From positions 1-64,000 of the forward strand of contig NZ_BOVL01000021.1 in the NCBI RefSeq assembly GCF_019972155.1: 64,000 nucleotides of DNA, written 5' to 3'. This document shows positions 36,715 through 45,128 of the stretch, piece by piece. The first letter of the stretch is position 1; each line of letters begins with the position of its first letter. The stretch is from Bradyrhizobium sp. RD5-C2 (GTDB lineage: Bacteria; Pseudomonadota; Alphaproteobacteria; Rhizobiales; Xanthobacteraceae). Position numbers and translations under genes: made by a program. The notes under the pieces are model-generated. The model was given only the letters and a program-made list of their open reading frames with translations, was not told the origin of the DNA and made no database searches.

Positions 36715-37329
36715 AGTCGCGATGCACCAATGTGACCAGCGGTTGTGGAGGTACCGACAGGCGTATTCGAGAGGGCTGCCAGCCCGCCACCAATATCAGA
36801 AATTCGGGCGGGGCGAGCCGAGGGTGATCGCTTTGACGCGAAGGGCATTGTGCCAGGCGAGCCCTTCCGGAACGGAAGCGAAATAGCCTGGCCGCAAACT
36901 TATTATGGTTAACGCGACCATCTGGAGCGCCGTCCAGACCCCAAGGTCCACCAGAATCGCAAGCGCGGTATCCGTGACCAGGATTACGGCGTGCGCGGGC
37001 AGCAAGGCTAGCTGGTGGCAGCGGGCGTTGCCGATCAGCAAAGGCCGATCACACCAGCGAGCAACGTGACGATGGTCATCTTAACATCCGTCCAGTCTTG
37101 GTACACCTTCGTCAGGCAAGCCTTGGTTCATCTTCGAAAAAAAAGCCTGAGGCAGCCCTCCATCGGGCACCGAATGCCGAGCGCGGCGTATGTCTGACGT
37201 ACGAAAAGTTCAACGCCGCGGCGAAAAAATTGATCAGCGGCTGCCCTCGAAATCGGCTTTTCGAGCAAGTACAGATACGGTAAGGTTACCAAATTCTTAC
37301 TACCATTACGTATTTTGTGGTTGTTTTCA
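36715..37329. other. Intergenic region upstream of the glycosylphosphotransferase gene
   Basis: 615 bp between divergent genes. It holds the possible ExoX-like small gene (36796-37041, minus) and an AT-rich stretch at about 37200-37320 that is probably the promoter region of the EPS operon. A run of A at 37135-37145 is notable. No operator could be assigned. Confidence 0.5.
36796..37041 (-). CDS. Possible ExoX-like EPS production repressor
   Basis: 81 codons. The middle (TALAILVDLGVWTALQMVALT, then GYFASV near residues 53-58) resembles the short membrane segment and GYF motif of rhizobial ExoX/Psi-type proteins, small membrane proteins that reduce EPS synthesis by acting with the ExoY-type phosphotransferase. 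Its position beside a phosphotransferase gene fits. The N-terminal part is not convincing, and the ends may be wrong or frameshifted. Low confidence; it may be a decayed copy or no gene at all. Confidence 0.3.
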   Translation of the reverse strand: MLIGNARCHQLALLPAHAVILVTDTALAILVDLGVWTALQMVALTIISLRPGYFASVPEGLAWHNALRVKAITLGSPRPNF

Positions 37330-38814
37330 GTGACGAATATTGTCGAGAGGGGCGCCCTCCTCCCCCATAGCTGCCCAGAGCCCAAGCAGAACGCCCTCTG
37401 GCGTTCCATGACAGCCTCGCTGCCGGCGCGCGCGGGTCTCGCTTTTGTTTTGATAGGCATTGTCGAGTTCACCTGCGTTGCGATGACCGCTTTCGCATCG
37501 GCTTGGGTGTACCACGTACTCGCATCGACTCCCGGCTTACGCGTGAAGGTCTATCTGCTGGCATCCTGCTTCATCGGGGCAGCGGAGGTCTGCATTGCCG
37601 CAATGGCTGGTCAATTCCTGCATCTGGAGAAGCAACGGGAGATCCGGTTCGCTTCCGCAGGAATCGGAGCCGCGGCCACCACGTTCGTTCTCCTGACCTC
37701 ACTTCTGTTTGTTTTCAAGCTCTCGGACGTTTACTCCCGCGGCACCTTGATCTTGCAGTTTGTCAGCTGCTTGACGGCGGTCGGGTTGGTCCGGCTGGCG
37801 GCCTATCGCACATTCCAGAATGCCGCTGAGGAGGGACTGCTTCAGAGGCAGCGCGTGGTGCTCGTCGGGCGCAACGACGATTGCGATGCTTGTGCAAGCC
37901 AGTTGCGGAAGTCGGGCGGAGGTCTGGAAGTTCTTGCCTGCCCGCTCGGCTGGGACGCCGCGTCCGGCGAGCCGGCTCATTTCGATCGCGCGACCGGCGC
38001 AAGTCTGGTCGAACGGTGTCGGATTCTGCAACCCGATAGCATCATCCTGCTCGTCGATCGAAAGCAGGAGGACGGAAGCGTCGGGATGCTGCTGTCGCTC
38101 CTGAGGCAGATCCCCGCCGACGTTTACGCGGTGCCGACGCATAGGGACATCTTCTGGGCGAACGCGCAGACGGCCGACATCGGCGGCCTCGCCACCTTCA
38201 CCATGTCGCGCCGACCGCTGTCCGTCTTTGACCTCGTCGTCAAGCGGGCATTTGATATCCTGGCGGCGGCCGCGGGGCTGATTGTGTTGTCTCCCCTGCT
38301 GCTGCTCTCGGCACTGGCCGTGAAGCTCGATTCGAGGGGACCGGTTCTCTTCGTCCAGATCCGCCACGGCTATAACAACGAAGCAATCCGCGTTCTCAAA
38401 TTCAGAACAATGTACGTGTCCGATAGCGCCGAATTTCGACAAGCATCGAAGGGCGATTCGCGCGTAACCAGGATCGGCCGCATCTTCCGCAAGACCGGGA
38501 TCGATGAACTGCCGCAACTCTGGAACATTCTTCGGGGTGACATGTCCGTCGTTGGCCCGCGGCCGCACGCGATCACGCACAACGAGCTCTTCACTCCGCG
38601 CATCGACAGCTTCGATCGGCGGCATACGGTCAAGCCGGGACTGACGGGATGGGCTCAGGTCAACGGATTGAGGGGCGAGACCAATACGCTCGAGAAGATG
38701 CAGAACCGGATCGAGCACGATCTCTACTACATCGACAATTGGTCGCTGCTGCTTGATCTCAAGATCATCTTGCTGACCCTGTTCTCGGGCAAGACCTACC
38801 GCAACGCGTGGTGA
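37330..38814 (+). CDS. Polyprenyl-phosphate glycosylphosphotransferase (EPS initiation)
   Basis: About 494 residues of the PHPT family (WbaP/WcaJ/PssA-like). It moves a sugar-1-phosphate onto undecaprenyl phosphate at the inner membrane, starting the EPS repeat unit. Four hydrophobic segments (about 30-150), a CoA-binding-like Rossmann domain (about 170-290), then one helix (about 305-325) and the bacterial sugar transferase domain follow: VKLDSRGPVLFVQ, KFRTMY, GRIFRKTGIDELPQLWNIL, GDMSVVGPRP and KPGLTGWAQVNGLRGET, all characteristic. The GTG at 37330 is used; TTG 37315 or ATG 37408 are alternatives. It opens the EPS locus. The sugar transferred (Glc or Gal) is not determinable. Confidence 0.93.
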   Translation: MTNIVERGALLPHSCPEPKQNALWRSMTASLPARAGLAFVLIGIVEFTCVAMTAFASAWVYHVLASTPGLRVKVYLLASCFIGAAEVCIAAMAGQFLHLEKQREIRFASAGIGAAATTFVLLTSLLFVFKLSDVYSRGTLILQFVSCLTAVGLVRLAAYRTFQNAAEEGLLQRQRVVLVGRNDDCDACASQLRKSGGGLEVLACPLGWDAASGEPAHFDRATGASLVERCRILQPDSIILLVDRKQEDGSVGMLLSLLRQIPADVYAVPTHRDIFWANAQTADIGGLATFTMSRRPLSVFDLVVKRAFDILAAAAGLIVLSPLLLLSALAVKLDSRGPVLFVQIRHGYNNEAIRVLKFRTMYVSDSAEFRQASKGDSRVTRIGRIFRKTGIDELPQLWNILRGDMSVVGPRPHAITHNELFTPRIDSFDRRHTVKPGLTGWAQVNGLRGETNTLEKMQNRIEHDLYYIDNWSLLLDLKIILLTLFSGKTYRNAW

Positions 38815-38860
38815 GGTGTCTTCGCTCCGGCAGGCCGACGGCGATTGTGCAAAGCCTGAC

Positions 38861-38885
38861 GGGAGGGGAGCCGGGCTCCCATCCC
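38861..38885. terminator. Hairpin between convergent genes
   Basis: GGGAGGGGAGC pairs with GCTCCCATCCC (11 bp, one mismatch) across a 3-base loop. It lies between the stops of the phosphotransferase and the small secreted protein. No T-tract follows. Confidence 0.5.
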
Positions 38886-38902
38886 AGACAAGGCCGAACA
38901 GA

Positions 38903-39163
38903 TCAGTATTCGGTATAGACGCTGAGGAAAGCCGTGCCGCCATAGGGCCGGTATGCGTCGTAGAGCCCGTAGCAGGCATAACGATCCGGACAGCGGCAGA
39001 GATTGACGACCCGGCAGCCGCGGGGGCCGCAGCGCTCAACGTGGCATACATCGACCGCCGCGCGGCGCGGAGCTACGCGCTGCGGTATAATGGAGTAATC
39101 GGCTGCAATGGCCGCGCCCGCAGACATCGTCAGCAGGGCCGCGGCGACGATCGACTTCAGCAT
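38903..39163 (-). CDS. Small secreted Cys-rich protein
   Basis: 86 residues. The N-terminal signal peptide (LKSIVAAALLTMSAGAAIAA, cleavage near 21) is followed by a mature part with six Cys (VCHVERCGPRGC and NLCRCPDRYAC) that could form disulfides in the periplasm. Tyr-rich end. GAGGGGGA precedes the ATG at 39163 at a good distance. Similar small Cys-containing secreted proteins recur in rhizobia, but I know no function. Confidence 0.72.
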   Translation of the reverse strand: MLKSIVAAALLTMSAGAAIAADYSIIPQRVAPRRAAVDVCHVERCGPRGCRVVNLCRCPDRYACYGLYDAYRPYGGTAFLSVYTEY

Positions 39164-39220
39164 CTGAAATTCCCCCTCAATTTTCCTGTCCAGAGTCGTC
39201 ATCTGGAAGCGTTCCGAAAT

Positions 39221-39631
39221 CTAGAAGCGCTCCGAATACTCATACCGAAAATCCTTAGTCGCTGGTAGGGTCCCAAGGATGGCTTCTTTCCGCTCGTGGC
39301 CTCCAATATCCATGTCGATGCAGTTTCGCGTGCCATAGTAGCATACCTGGACCCTAACACGATCGCCGCAGATGTTCTCTGCATAGATCCAATGATTGAA
39401 CAGACGGTCGTTGTTGGGAAAGGAGCGAGATGCCGCGCTGAGCCTGAGGCAGACGGCTCCGGTCGGGCTGCGGTGCCGACGGGATGAGATATCGTCGGCT
39501 GGCGGTGGGGCTACGCCAAGCGTGGCTCCAACACCGGATCGCTGCATCTGCGCCTGTGCATTCGCAATGGCGAGAAGCTGCGCAGCCACGCAAAGTGCAA
39601 GGCAGATTCGGCCCGGCTTCCGGTGGGACAA
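39221..39631 (-). CDS. Small secreted protein, unknown function
   Basis: 136 residues from a TTG start, chosen because GGAGGAGG lies five bases upstream; a longer in-frame extension has no such site. The signal peptide ICLALCVAAQLLAIANAQAQ ends near residue 28. The mature part holds four Cys and a Gly-His-Glu element (DIGGHERKEAI). I recognise no family. It sits 58 bp upstream of the other small secreted protein on the same strand, so the two are probably one unit. Confidence 0.65.
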   Translation of the reverse strand: MSHRKPGRICLALCVAAQLLAIANAQAQMQRSGVGATLGVAPPPADDISSRRHRSPTGAVCLRLSAASRSFPNNDRLFNHWIYAENICGDRVRVQVCYYGTRNCIDMDIGGHERKEAILGTLPATKDFRYEYSERF

Positions 39632-39714
39632 TTGACCTCCTCCAAGGATGAAATTACTGGATGCCGGCTCTGGTAGGCTCGGCAAGTCTTACACCTTCGA
39701 TTCGAGTGTCAGAA

Positions 39715-41799
39715 ATGAATTCTGCCGTAATGCCGTCGGGCCGGTCCCCTCTCGTTGCTGGGCTCGCGAAGCCTTGCCTCGCGTTGCTGCTGGCAGTCCT
39801 GACGAGCGCATGCAGAGCGGACGACGTTTCCATCAACGTTGAGGGCACTCCCACGAGCGTTCCCGGCCAGGAACGGACGGTCAAGGCCGCCTCGCTCGCT
39901 GAGGCAATTGAATTCGTGCGGAAGGATGGAAAAGAGCGCACCGCGCCGGTGACGTACAGGATCAACCTGCCCGCCGAAGTCCAGATCTTGAGTCAGCCTC
40001 TTGCCATTTCCGGTCCCGAGCCGCCCGCGGGCTCCAGCATCATCATCCGCGGCGCGCCCGGCGGCACCAGGATATCAGGAGCGACCTTCGTACAGAACCA
40101 TCTCAAGCTGTCGCGCTCCAGAGACGGACGATACGAGTACACATTGCCGTTTTCCGATTTGCCCGGAGAAACGGCGCAGAAGCTGCTGAGGAAGCTCTCG
40201 ACGATATCGCCGAGGCAGCTGATGATTCGAGCCAACGGCAAGACGCTGCTGCGATCCACAAGGTGGCCCACCAGCGGCTTCGTGCCGGTGATCGAGATCG
40301 CCGGCGATCCGCGGAGCAACACGGCGACCATGGCGTTCGCCGATCTGCCGGACGGGGTGCGCCGCTCCTCCGATCTCTGGATCGGCGGATACCTCACCGA
40401 TTCCTATCTCTTCGTGAACGCACGGGCCCTTGCCGTCAATTCAAGTGGCGTGCTGACGGATCGAAGCCGGTTGAGAGCAGACGGCAAGCCTCCCGAGAGG
40501 GTGTCTTTCTACAATCTGGCGACCTTTGCCCAATGTAACTCGTTTTTCTATGACGCCTCGGCGAGAACGCTGAACTTCTGCTCCGAGGAGCCGATCGAGA
40601 CCCTCGAGGTGCCGGTGCTCGATACCCTGCTGGCGATTTCCGGCTTTCATAATTTGACCGTCCGAGACGTCGTCTTCGAACTCGCGATCGAGACCGCCGT
40701 GACCGTGCGCGACAGCGTGGCGATCAATTTTTCGAACGTTATCGTCCAGCTGGCGGGCGCCGATGGAATTGCCTACGCGAACTCCAGCGACTCCCGGATC
40801 GATCATGCGAGCATTCGCGCCGTCGGCAGGCGCGGGGCGTGGCTGTCTGGAGGTGACCGCGCCAGCCTGACACCGGGGCGTATTTCGATCGAAGACAGCA
40901 GTATCCAGGACTTCTCCCAGATTTACCGTACCTTTGCTCCGGCGGTGCAACTGGATGGGGTCGGGATGAGCGTACGTCGAAGCGTCATCTTCAACGGACC
41001 GCAGTCCGGAATCATCTATTCCGGGAACGATCATGTCATCGAAGACAATGTCCTGGCTCAGCTTGTTGCCGAAGCGGGCGATTCGGGATTCATCTACAGC
41101 GCACGCGACTTCACCAGCCAGGGCACTCTTATTCGCCGAAACGTCCTGCTCGGAACGGGCGGACAATACTTCAACGATGCTCGGGGAATTTATCTCGACG
41201 AGTTTTCCAGCGGGAATCTCGTCACCGACAACGTCATCGTGGGCGTCCCGTACGGGATACTGATGAACGGCGGTAAGGATAACAATTTACTGTCAAATCT
41301 CTTTATCCTAAGTTCGCCGTCGATTTGGGCGGCCGCATTGGGATATGCATCCTGGTGGCAGGTATGGCGCAACGATCATATGCACGTTCCGGGCGGGCTC
41401 AGCGTCAGGAATTTGTATAGCTTGCCCGTCGATAGTAAGCGCTGGACGAGCCGCTATCCCGAAATCGCCGGCTACAAGCATTCGGACCTTCTCCGACCCG
41501 AACGAAATCTGATCGAGGGAAACAAGTTCATGGGTGCCGGGTCCATCACGGCCTTTGACGGCGATATTCCCACTGCCGAGGTCCGGAACAACAGTGCGGT
41601 CGTGTACCGAGGCAGCCTTCAGCTTCTCGAACGTTTGCGCAACTGGATTGCGCCGTCACAACTCGACGAGACCCTCGCGCTCATCTCGTCCGAGCTCGAT
41701 CGCCATGGCTTGACGGAGCACATTCCATTGCGTGTCCCGGATCGAGCTGGAGCACAGCTGCCGGGGGATCGCTTTGCAACGCTGTCCGAGTCCAAATGA
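39715..41799 (+). CDS. Right-handed beta-helix envelope protein
   Basis: About 694 residues. A hydrophobic N-terminus (residues 14-32) leads to LTSAC near 34, a possible but imperfect lipobox, so it is exported and perhaps lipid-anchored. The rest has the repeated short strands of a right-handed parallel beta-helix (NLTVRDVVFELA, INFSNVIVQLAGADGIAYANSS, IRRNVLLGTGG, NLVTDNVIVGVPYGILMNGG). Such folds occur in polysaccharide lyases and epimerases (NosD/AlgG-like), so a role in trimming or guiding the EPS in the periplasm is plausible. Catalytic residues were not identified. The next gene begins with a 4-base overlap, showing operon organisation. Confidence 0.72.
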   Translation: MNSAVMPSGRSPLVAGLAKPCLALLLAVLTSACRADDVSINVEGTPTSVPGQERTVKAASLAEAIEFVRKDGKERTAPVTYRINLPAEVQILSQPLAISGPEPPAGSSIIIRGAPGGTRISGATFVQNHLKLSRSRDGRYEYTLPFSDLPGETAQKLLRKLSTISPRQLMIRANGKTLLRSTRWPTSGFVPVIEIAGDPRSNTATMAFADLPDGVRRSSDLWIGGYLTDSYLFVNARALAVNSSGVLTDRSRLRADGKPPERVSFYNLATFAQCNSFFYDASARTLNFCSEEPIETLEVPVLDTLLAISGFHNLTVRDVVFELAIETAVTVRDSVAINFSNVIVQLAGADGIAYANSSDSRIDHASIRAVGRRGAWLSGGDRASLTPGRISIEDSSIQDFSQIYRTFAPAVQLDGVGMSVRRSVIFNGPQSGIIYSGNDHVIEDNVLAQLVAEAGDSGFIYSARDFTSQGTLIRRNVLLGTGGQYFNDARGIYLDEFSSGNLVTDNVIVGVPYGILMNGGKDNNLLSNLFILSSPSIWAAALGYASWWQVWRNDHMHVPGGLSVRNLYSLPVDSKRWTSRYPEIAGYKHSDLLRPERNLIEGNKFMGAGSITAFDGDIPTAEVRNNSAVVYRGSLQLLERLRNWIAPSQLDETLALISSELDRHGLTEHIPLRVPDRAGAQLPGDRFATLSESK

Positions 41800-42932
41800 A
41801 TAAGAAGCGTGTTCTGATCGTCTATCGGTCCTTTTTTCCGTCGTTGTCACATCTCGGCCCCGCCACCGCGATCCGTAACCTGATGCACAACATGTCGGAC
41901 GATTATGAGTTTCACCTTTTGACCCTCAACCACGATTTCACCAGTGGCGCCGCCATGTTCAAAACGCCCGTTCATCGCGAACGGATGGGGGCTGCCACAG
42001 TCGAGTATATTCCGAGGGGCCCTGCCGGCTTGCGCATTCTCTTCGACCGCGTCAGGGAGGACTTCGACGTCGTCGACATTCAGTGCGCCTTCGATCCGCT
42101 GGTTGCGATTCCAACGCTCATCCTGAAGCGCCTGGGATTTCTGAGAGGCAAGCGCGTCTTCCACACGCCGCACGGTATCTTCATGGATGTGATCATGTCC
42201 GCGTCCGCCCTGAAGAAGCGGCTGTTTTGCCGCCTGGCCGATTTGACCGGCCTCTATCGCGGGGTCGTTCACCTCGCGGGGTCTCCCGCGGAAGAGCACG
42301 ATATCCGCCGCAACCACCTCCGCCGCCAGGAGGTGCTGATGGTTTCGCAATTCGTCGAGAGCGGAGCGCCTCGACCGACCAAGAAAGAAAAGCCGCCGGG
42401 ACAGCTCAGGATGGCGATGGTCGGCCGGGTGACGGTGCAGAAGAACGTCACCTTTGCGCTCGACGTCGTGCGCCGCCTCACCGTCGCGTCCTCGCTCGAT
42501 ATCTTCGGCGAGGTTGATGACAGTTCTTATGCGCAACAATGCGTCGAGATGGCCCGAGCCGGGACCGGACGGTGCGATGTGACGTTCAAGGGAAACCTGC
42601 CCAAGGACGAACTGTTCGCGCAGCTGGCGGATTATGACGTCCTGCTGCATCCGACGCTGGGGGAGAATTTCGGTCATTCGATCGTGGAGGCATTGACGCT
42701 CGGGCTGCCGGTGCTGATCAGCGACAAAAGCCCCTGGACGGACGTCGCGGCGAGCAACGCGGGCTGGGCGCTGCCGCTTTCGGAACCGGAATCCTTTGTC
42801 GAGAAACTCGAGGCGCTTCACGCAATGGGGCCGGAGGAGTGGTCCGCGATGAGTGAGGGAGCCCTTCGCTACAGCCGGGCAACCTTCGACGGCCAGGCAA
42901 CGTCCGAGCGATATCGACAGGCGTACGGTTGA
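41796..42932 (+). CDS. Glycosyltransferase family 4-type
   Basis: 378 residues of GT-B fold. The N-terminus shows the Gly/His-containing acceptor domain (KKRVLIVYRSFFPSLSHLGPA). The C-terminal half has the GT4 pattern: GRVTVQKNVTFALDVV near residue 205, LHPTLGENFGHSIVEALTLGLPVL near 285 with the EX7E-like element at E-N-F-G-H-S-I-V-E, and DKSPW. It adds a sugar to the lipid-linked EPS repeat at the cytoplasmic face. It overlaps the beta-helix gene by ATGA. Confidence 0.9.
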   Translation: MNKKRVLIVYRSFFPSLSHLGPATAIRNLMHNMSDDYEFHLLTLNHDFTSGAAMFKTPVHRERMGAATVEYIPRGPAGLRILFDRVREDFDVVDIQCAFDPLVAIPTLILKRLGFLRGKRVFHTPHGIFMDVIMSASALKKRLFCRLADLTGLYRGVVHLAGSPAEEHDIRRNHLRRQEVLMVSQFVESGAPRPTKKEKPPGQLRMAMVGRVTVQKNVTFALDVVRRLTVASSLDIFGEVDDSSYAQQCVEMARAGTGRCDVTFKGNLPKDELFAQLADYDVLLHPTLGENFGHSIVEALTLGLPVLISDKSPWTDVAASNAGWALPLSEPESFVEKLEALHAMGPEEWSAMSEGALRYSRATFDGQATSERYRQAYG

Positions 42933-42971
42933 GTTCCGGGTCGTGTGCCTGAGGAAGAGGAATTTCGCAAA

Positions 42972-43709
42972 ATGCAATTGATCACCATCCAGAAAGGCGT
43001 GTTTTGCGCGCTTCGCCCGTCACTATGGCGGCTATTGAGCATGCGGATAGCTCCCGCCATCGAGCACAGGGAGGCTCTGTCGCGCCTTTCCTTTCAGACG
43101 GTCGTGGATGTCGGCGCGAACAGGGGGCAGTTCGCAGTGATGGCGCGGCGGCTGTTTCCGCAGGCGCAGATCTATTCCTTCGAGCCCCTATCGGAGCCGG
43201 CCGCCCGCTTCACCGAGGCTCTCGGCAGGGATGACAGGGTTCGGCTGTTTCCCTGCGCCATCGGCCCGACGTCCGGGCCGGCCAAGATCTACGTCACGAG
43301 CAAGGACGATTCTTCGTCGCTCCTGAAACCGGGATCCGCCCAACGCGAAATATTCGGGGAACAGACCGCGCGAATGGATGAGATTGCCGTTCGCCGGCTG
43401 TCGGACTGTCTGGAAGCGGGCGCCATCCGGGGGCCGGCGCTCCTGAAGGTGGACGTTCAGGGCGGTGAATTGGACGTCCTGGAGGGATCTGCCGATCTCA
43501 TTAACCAATTCGAGGCGCTGTATATCGAGTGCTCGTTTATCCATCTCTATGAAGGCCAACCGCTGTTCGGCGATATCTCGCGCTGGACGGAGGCACATGG
43601 ATTTCGGCTGGGAGGTGTATATAATCAGTATGTTGATCCGCAGCATGGCCCGGTGCAGGCGGACTTTCTTTTCCTCAAGACTGCCCCCGCCGGGGCCGGC
43701 CCGCGATGA
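42972..43709 (+). CDS. FkbM family methyltransferase
   Basis: 245 residues. The SAM motif VVDVGANRGQFAVMARRLF near 48 and the FkbM signature LLKVDVQGGELDVLEGS near 165 are present. It probably O-methylates a sugar of the EPS repeat. The ATG at 42972 follows GAGGAAGAGGAA; an earlier GTG at 42945 adds an acidic stretch and is less likely. Its stop overlaps the next start (ATGA), so it is in the EPS operon. It differs from the FkbM protein at 26644 in sequence and presumably in acceptor. Confidence 0.88.
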   Translation: MQLITIQKGVFCALRPSLWRLLSMRIAPAIEHREALSRLSFQTVVDVGANRGQFAVMARRLFPQAQIYSFEPLSEPAARFTEALGRDDRVRLFPCAIGPTSGPAKIYVTSKDDSSSLLKPGSAQREIFGEQTARMDEIAVRRLSDCLEAGAIRGPALLKVDVQGGELDVLEGSADLINQFEALYIECSFIHLYEGQPLFGDISRWTEAHGFRLGGVYNQYVDPQHGPVQADFLFLKTAPAGAGPR

Positions 43710-45049
43710 GACTACCGGTCTTCGTCACAGAGAATCTCGCAATTCTTCGCAACCTCGCGAAGGGGGGCGCATTCAACGCGGCTGGGCTCGGCTTTACCTT
43801 CTACGTGCTCGCAATCTGCTATCCCGGCATCAAAGGAACGCCGGCTCAACTCATGGAATTGAGAAGCGGCATCATCTCCCAGTCAGACGTGGGTGAGAGC
43901 AGCCTGATTATCGCTGTGCCTGCTCTGCTGTTAGGTCTGCTCGTATTCGCTCGTCACGGCGCGTATGCCGCGATTTATCGTACCCTACCCTTCTTGATGT
44001 TTCTTCTGTTCTACTCGGGATTGATCGTCTTGGCATCCATTGTCGAGGCCGAGTACCTCCAATCTTCAGCGCAAATCGTTCAGTATGCCGTGACCGTGGG
44101 AGCATTCATTCTCTGCCTCTGCTTTTGGCAGGCTTCGCCACAGGATGTCGACAACGCACTCGCCATGGGCTTTCTGGCGCTGGCGGCTTCGCTTTCCGCC
44201 GCTGCTGCTGTGCAGGGCTTTCATGACTATCGCTGGGTCGGCCTGATTCACCCCAACCACTACGCTCGCTATGCCTACGTGGCCCTAATACTTCATTCGA
44301 TACTGGTGCGGCGCGTCAGCTTTCCGGTATTTGCAGCATGTTTCGCGGCAGCCTACATGGTTAGTGCGCGCACCGTCATGATCGGCATGCTCGTTTTTTA
44401 TCTGGGCTATCTGGCCTTTGCGCACCATCGATCACTTTTCAGTCGCGCTCAACAGATCTTGAGCGTCCGTCTGCTTGCAGTCGGAATGATCACTCTACCC
44501 GTGATGTTGTTCGCATTGCCGCTGTTCTTTAATATGGATCGGTTCATCGACAAGATCACAGGCGACCTGGCGCTGTTTGATCCGGATCGTGGGGTGCTTT
44601 CAGGTTTCACCGGGCGGACCGACTCATGGAACGTCTTCTTCAATGCTGTCGATGAGTATGTTTTCTTCGGCTACGGATTCAGGTCAAGTCGATACGGGCT
44701 GCACGCTGTTCACAGTGGTATTCTGTCTTACTTCATGGATTTCGGTCTCATCCTCGGCGGCCTGCTGCTGATCGTTATCGCGGGACGAGGCGTCTACTTG
44801 GTTTGGTACGGCGTGAGAGTTCAAGAGTTCCGAACTCTGTTGTGCGGCTTGGTGATAGTTACATCCCTGTTGATCCAGTGGTTCGAGCCGGACAACTTCA
44901 ATATCGGCTTCATTGGCGCCTTCTTCTTCATGCTCTGTCTGGCTTACACGCCTCGACTGAGCAGGCGCCCCATGCGCAAGAATTCATCGCACCGAACCTC
45001 GGCATTCACTGCACAGGAATCGCTTCGGCCTGAGCCCAACATGCGGTGA
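43706..45049 (+). CDS. Wzy/O-antigen ligase-like membrane protein
   Basis: 447 residues with about eleven hydrophobic segments and a large periplasmic loop near residues 280-330 with the GRTDSWNVFFNAV...FFGYGFRSS pattern of the Wzy_C/O-antigen ligase family. Proteins of this type polymerise EPS repeats or ligate glycans. It overlaps the FkbM gene. The EPS locus has a second such protein at 54693. The DNA reads lower in GC than the flanks. Which of the two is the polymerase is not decidable by eye. Confidence 0.85.
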   Translation: MRLPVFVTENLAILRNLAKGGAFNAAGLGFTFYVLAICYPGIKGTPAQLMELRSGIISQSDVGESSLIIAVPALLLGLLVFARHGAYAAIYRTLPFLMFLLFYSGLIVLASIVEAEYLQSSAQIVQYAVTVGAFILCLCFWQASPQDVDNALAMGFLALAASLSAAAAVQGFHDYRWVGLIHPNHYARYAYVALILHSILVRRVSFPVFAACFAAAYMVSARTVMIGMLVFYLGYLAFAHHRSLFSRAQQILSVRLLAVGMITLPVMLFALPLFFNMDRFIDKITGDLALFDPDRGVLSGFTGRTDSWNVFFNAVDEYVFFGYGFRSSRYGLHAVHSGILSYFMDFGLILGGLLLIVIAGRGVYLVWYGVRVQEFRTLLCGLVIVTSLLIQWFEPDNFNIGFIGAFFFMLCLAYTPRLSRRPMRKNSSHRTSAFTAQESLRPEPNMR

Positions 45050-45128
45050 CATGCTCTCGCGCTGAACCAGTTCGCGGTCATTCTGATCAGAGTGAGCTTG
45101 GCCAGGCGTCGCAGAACGGGCCTGGCGC

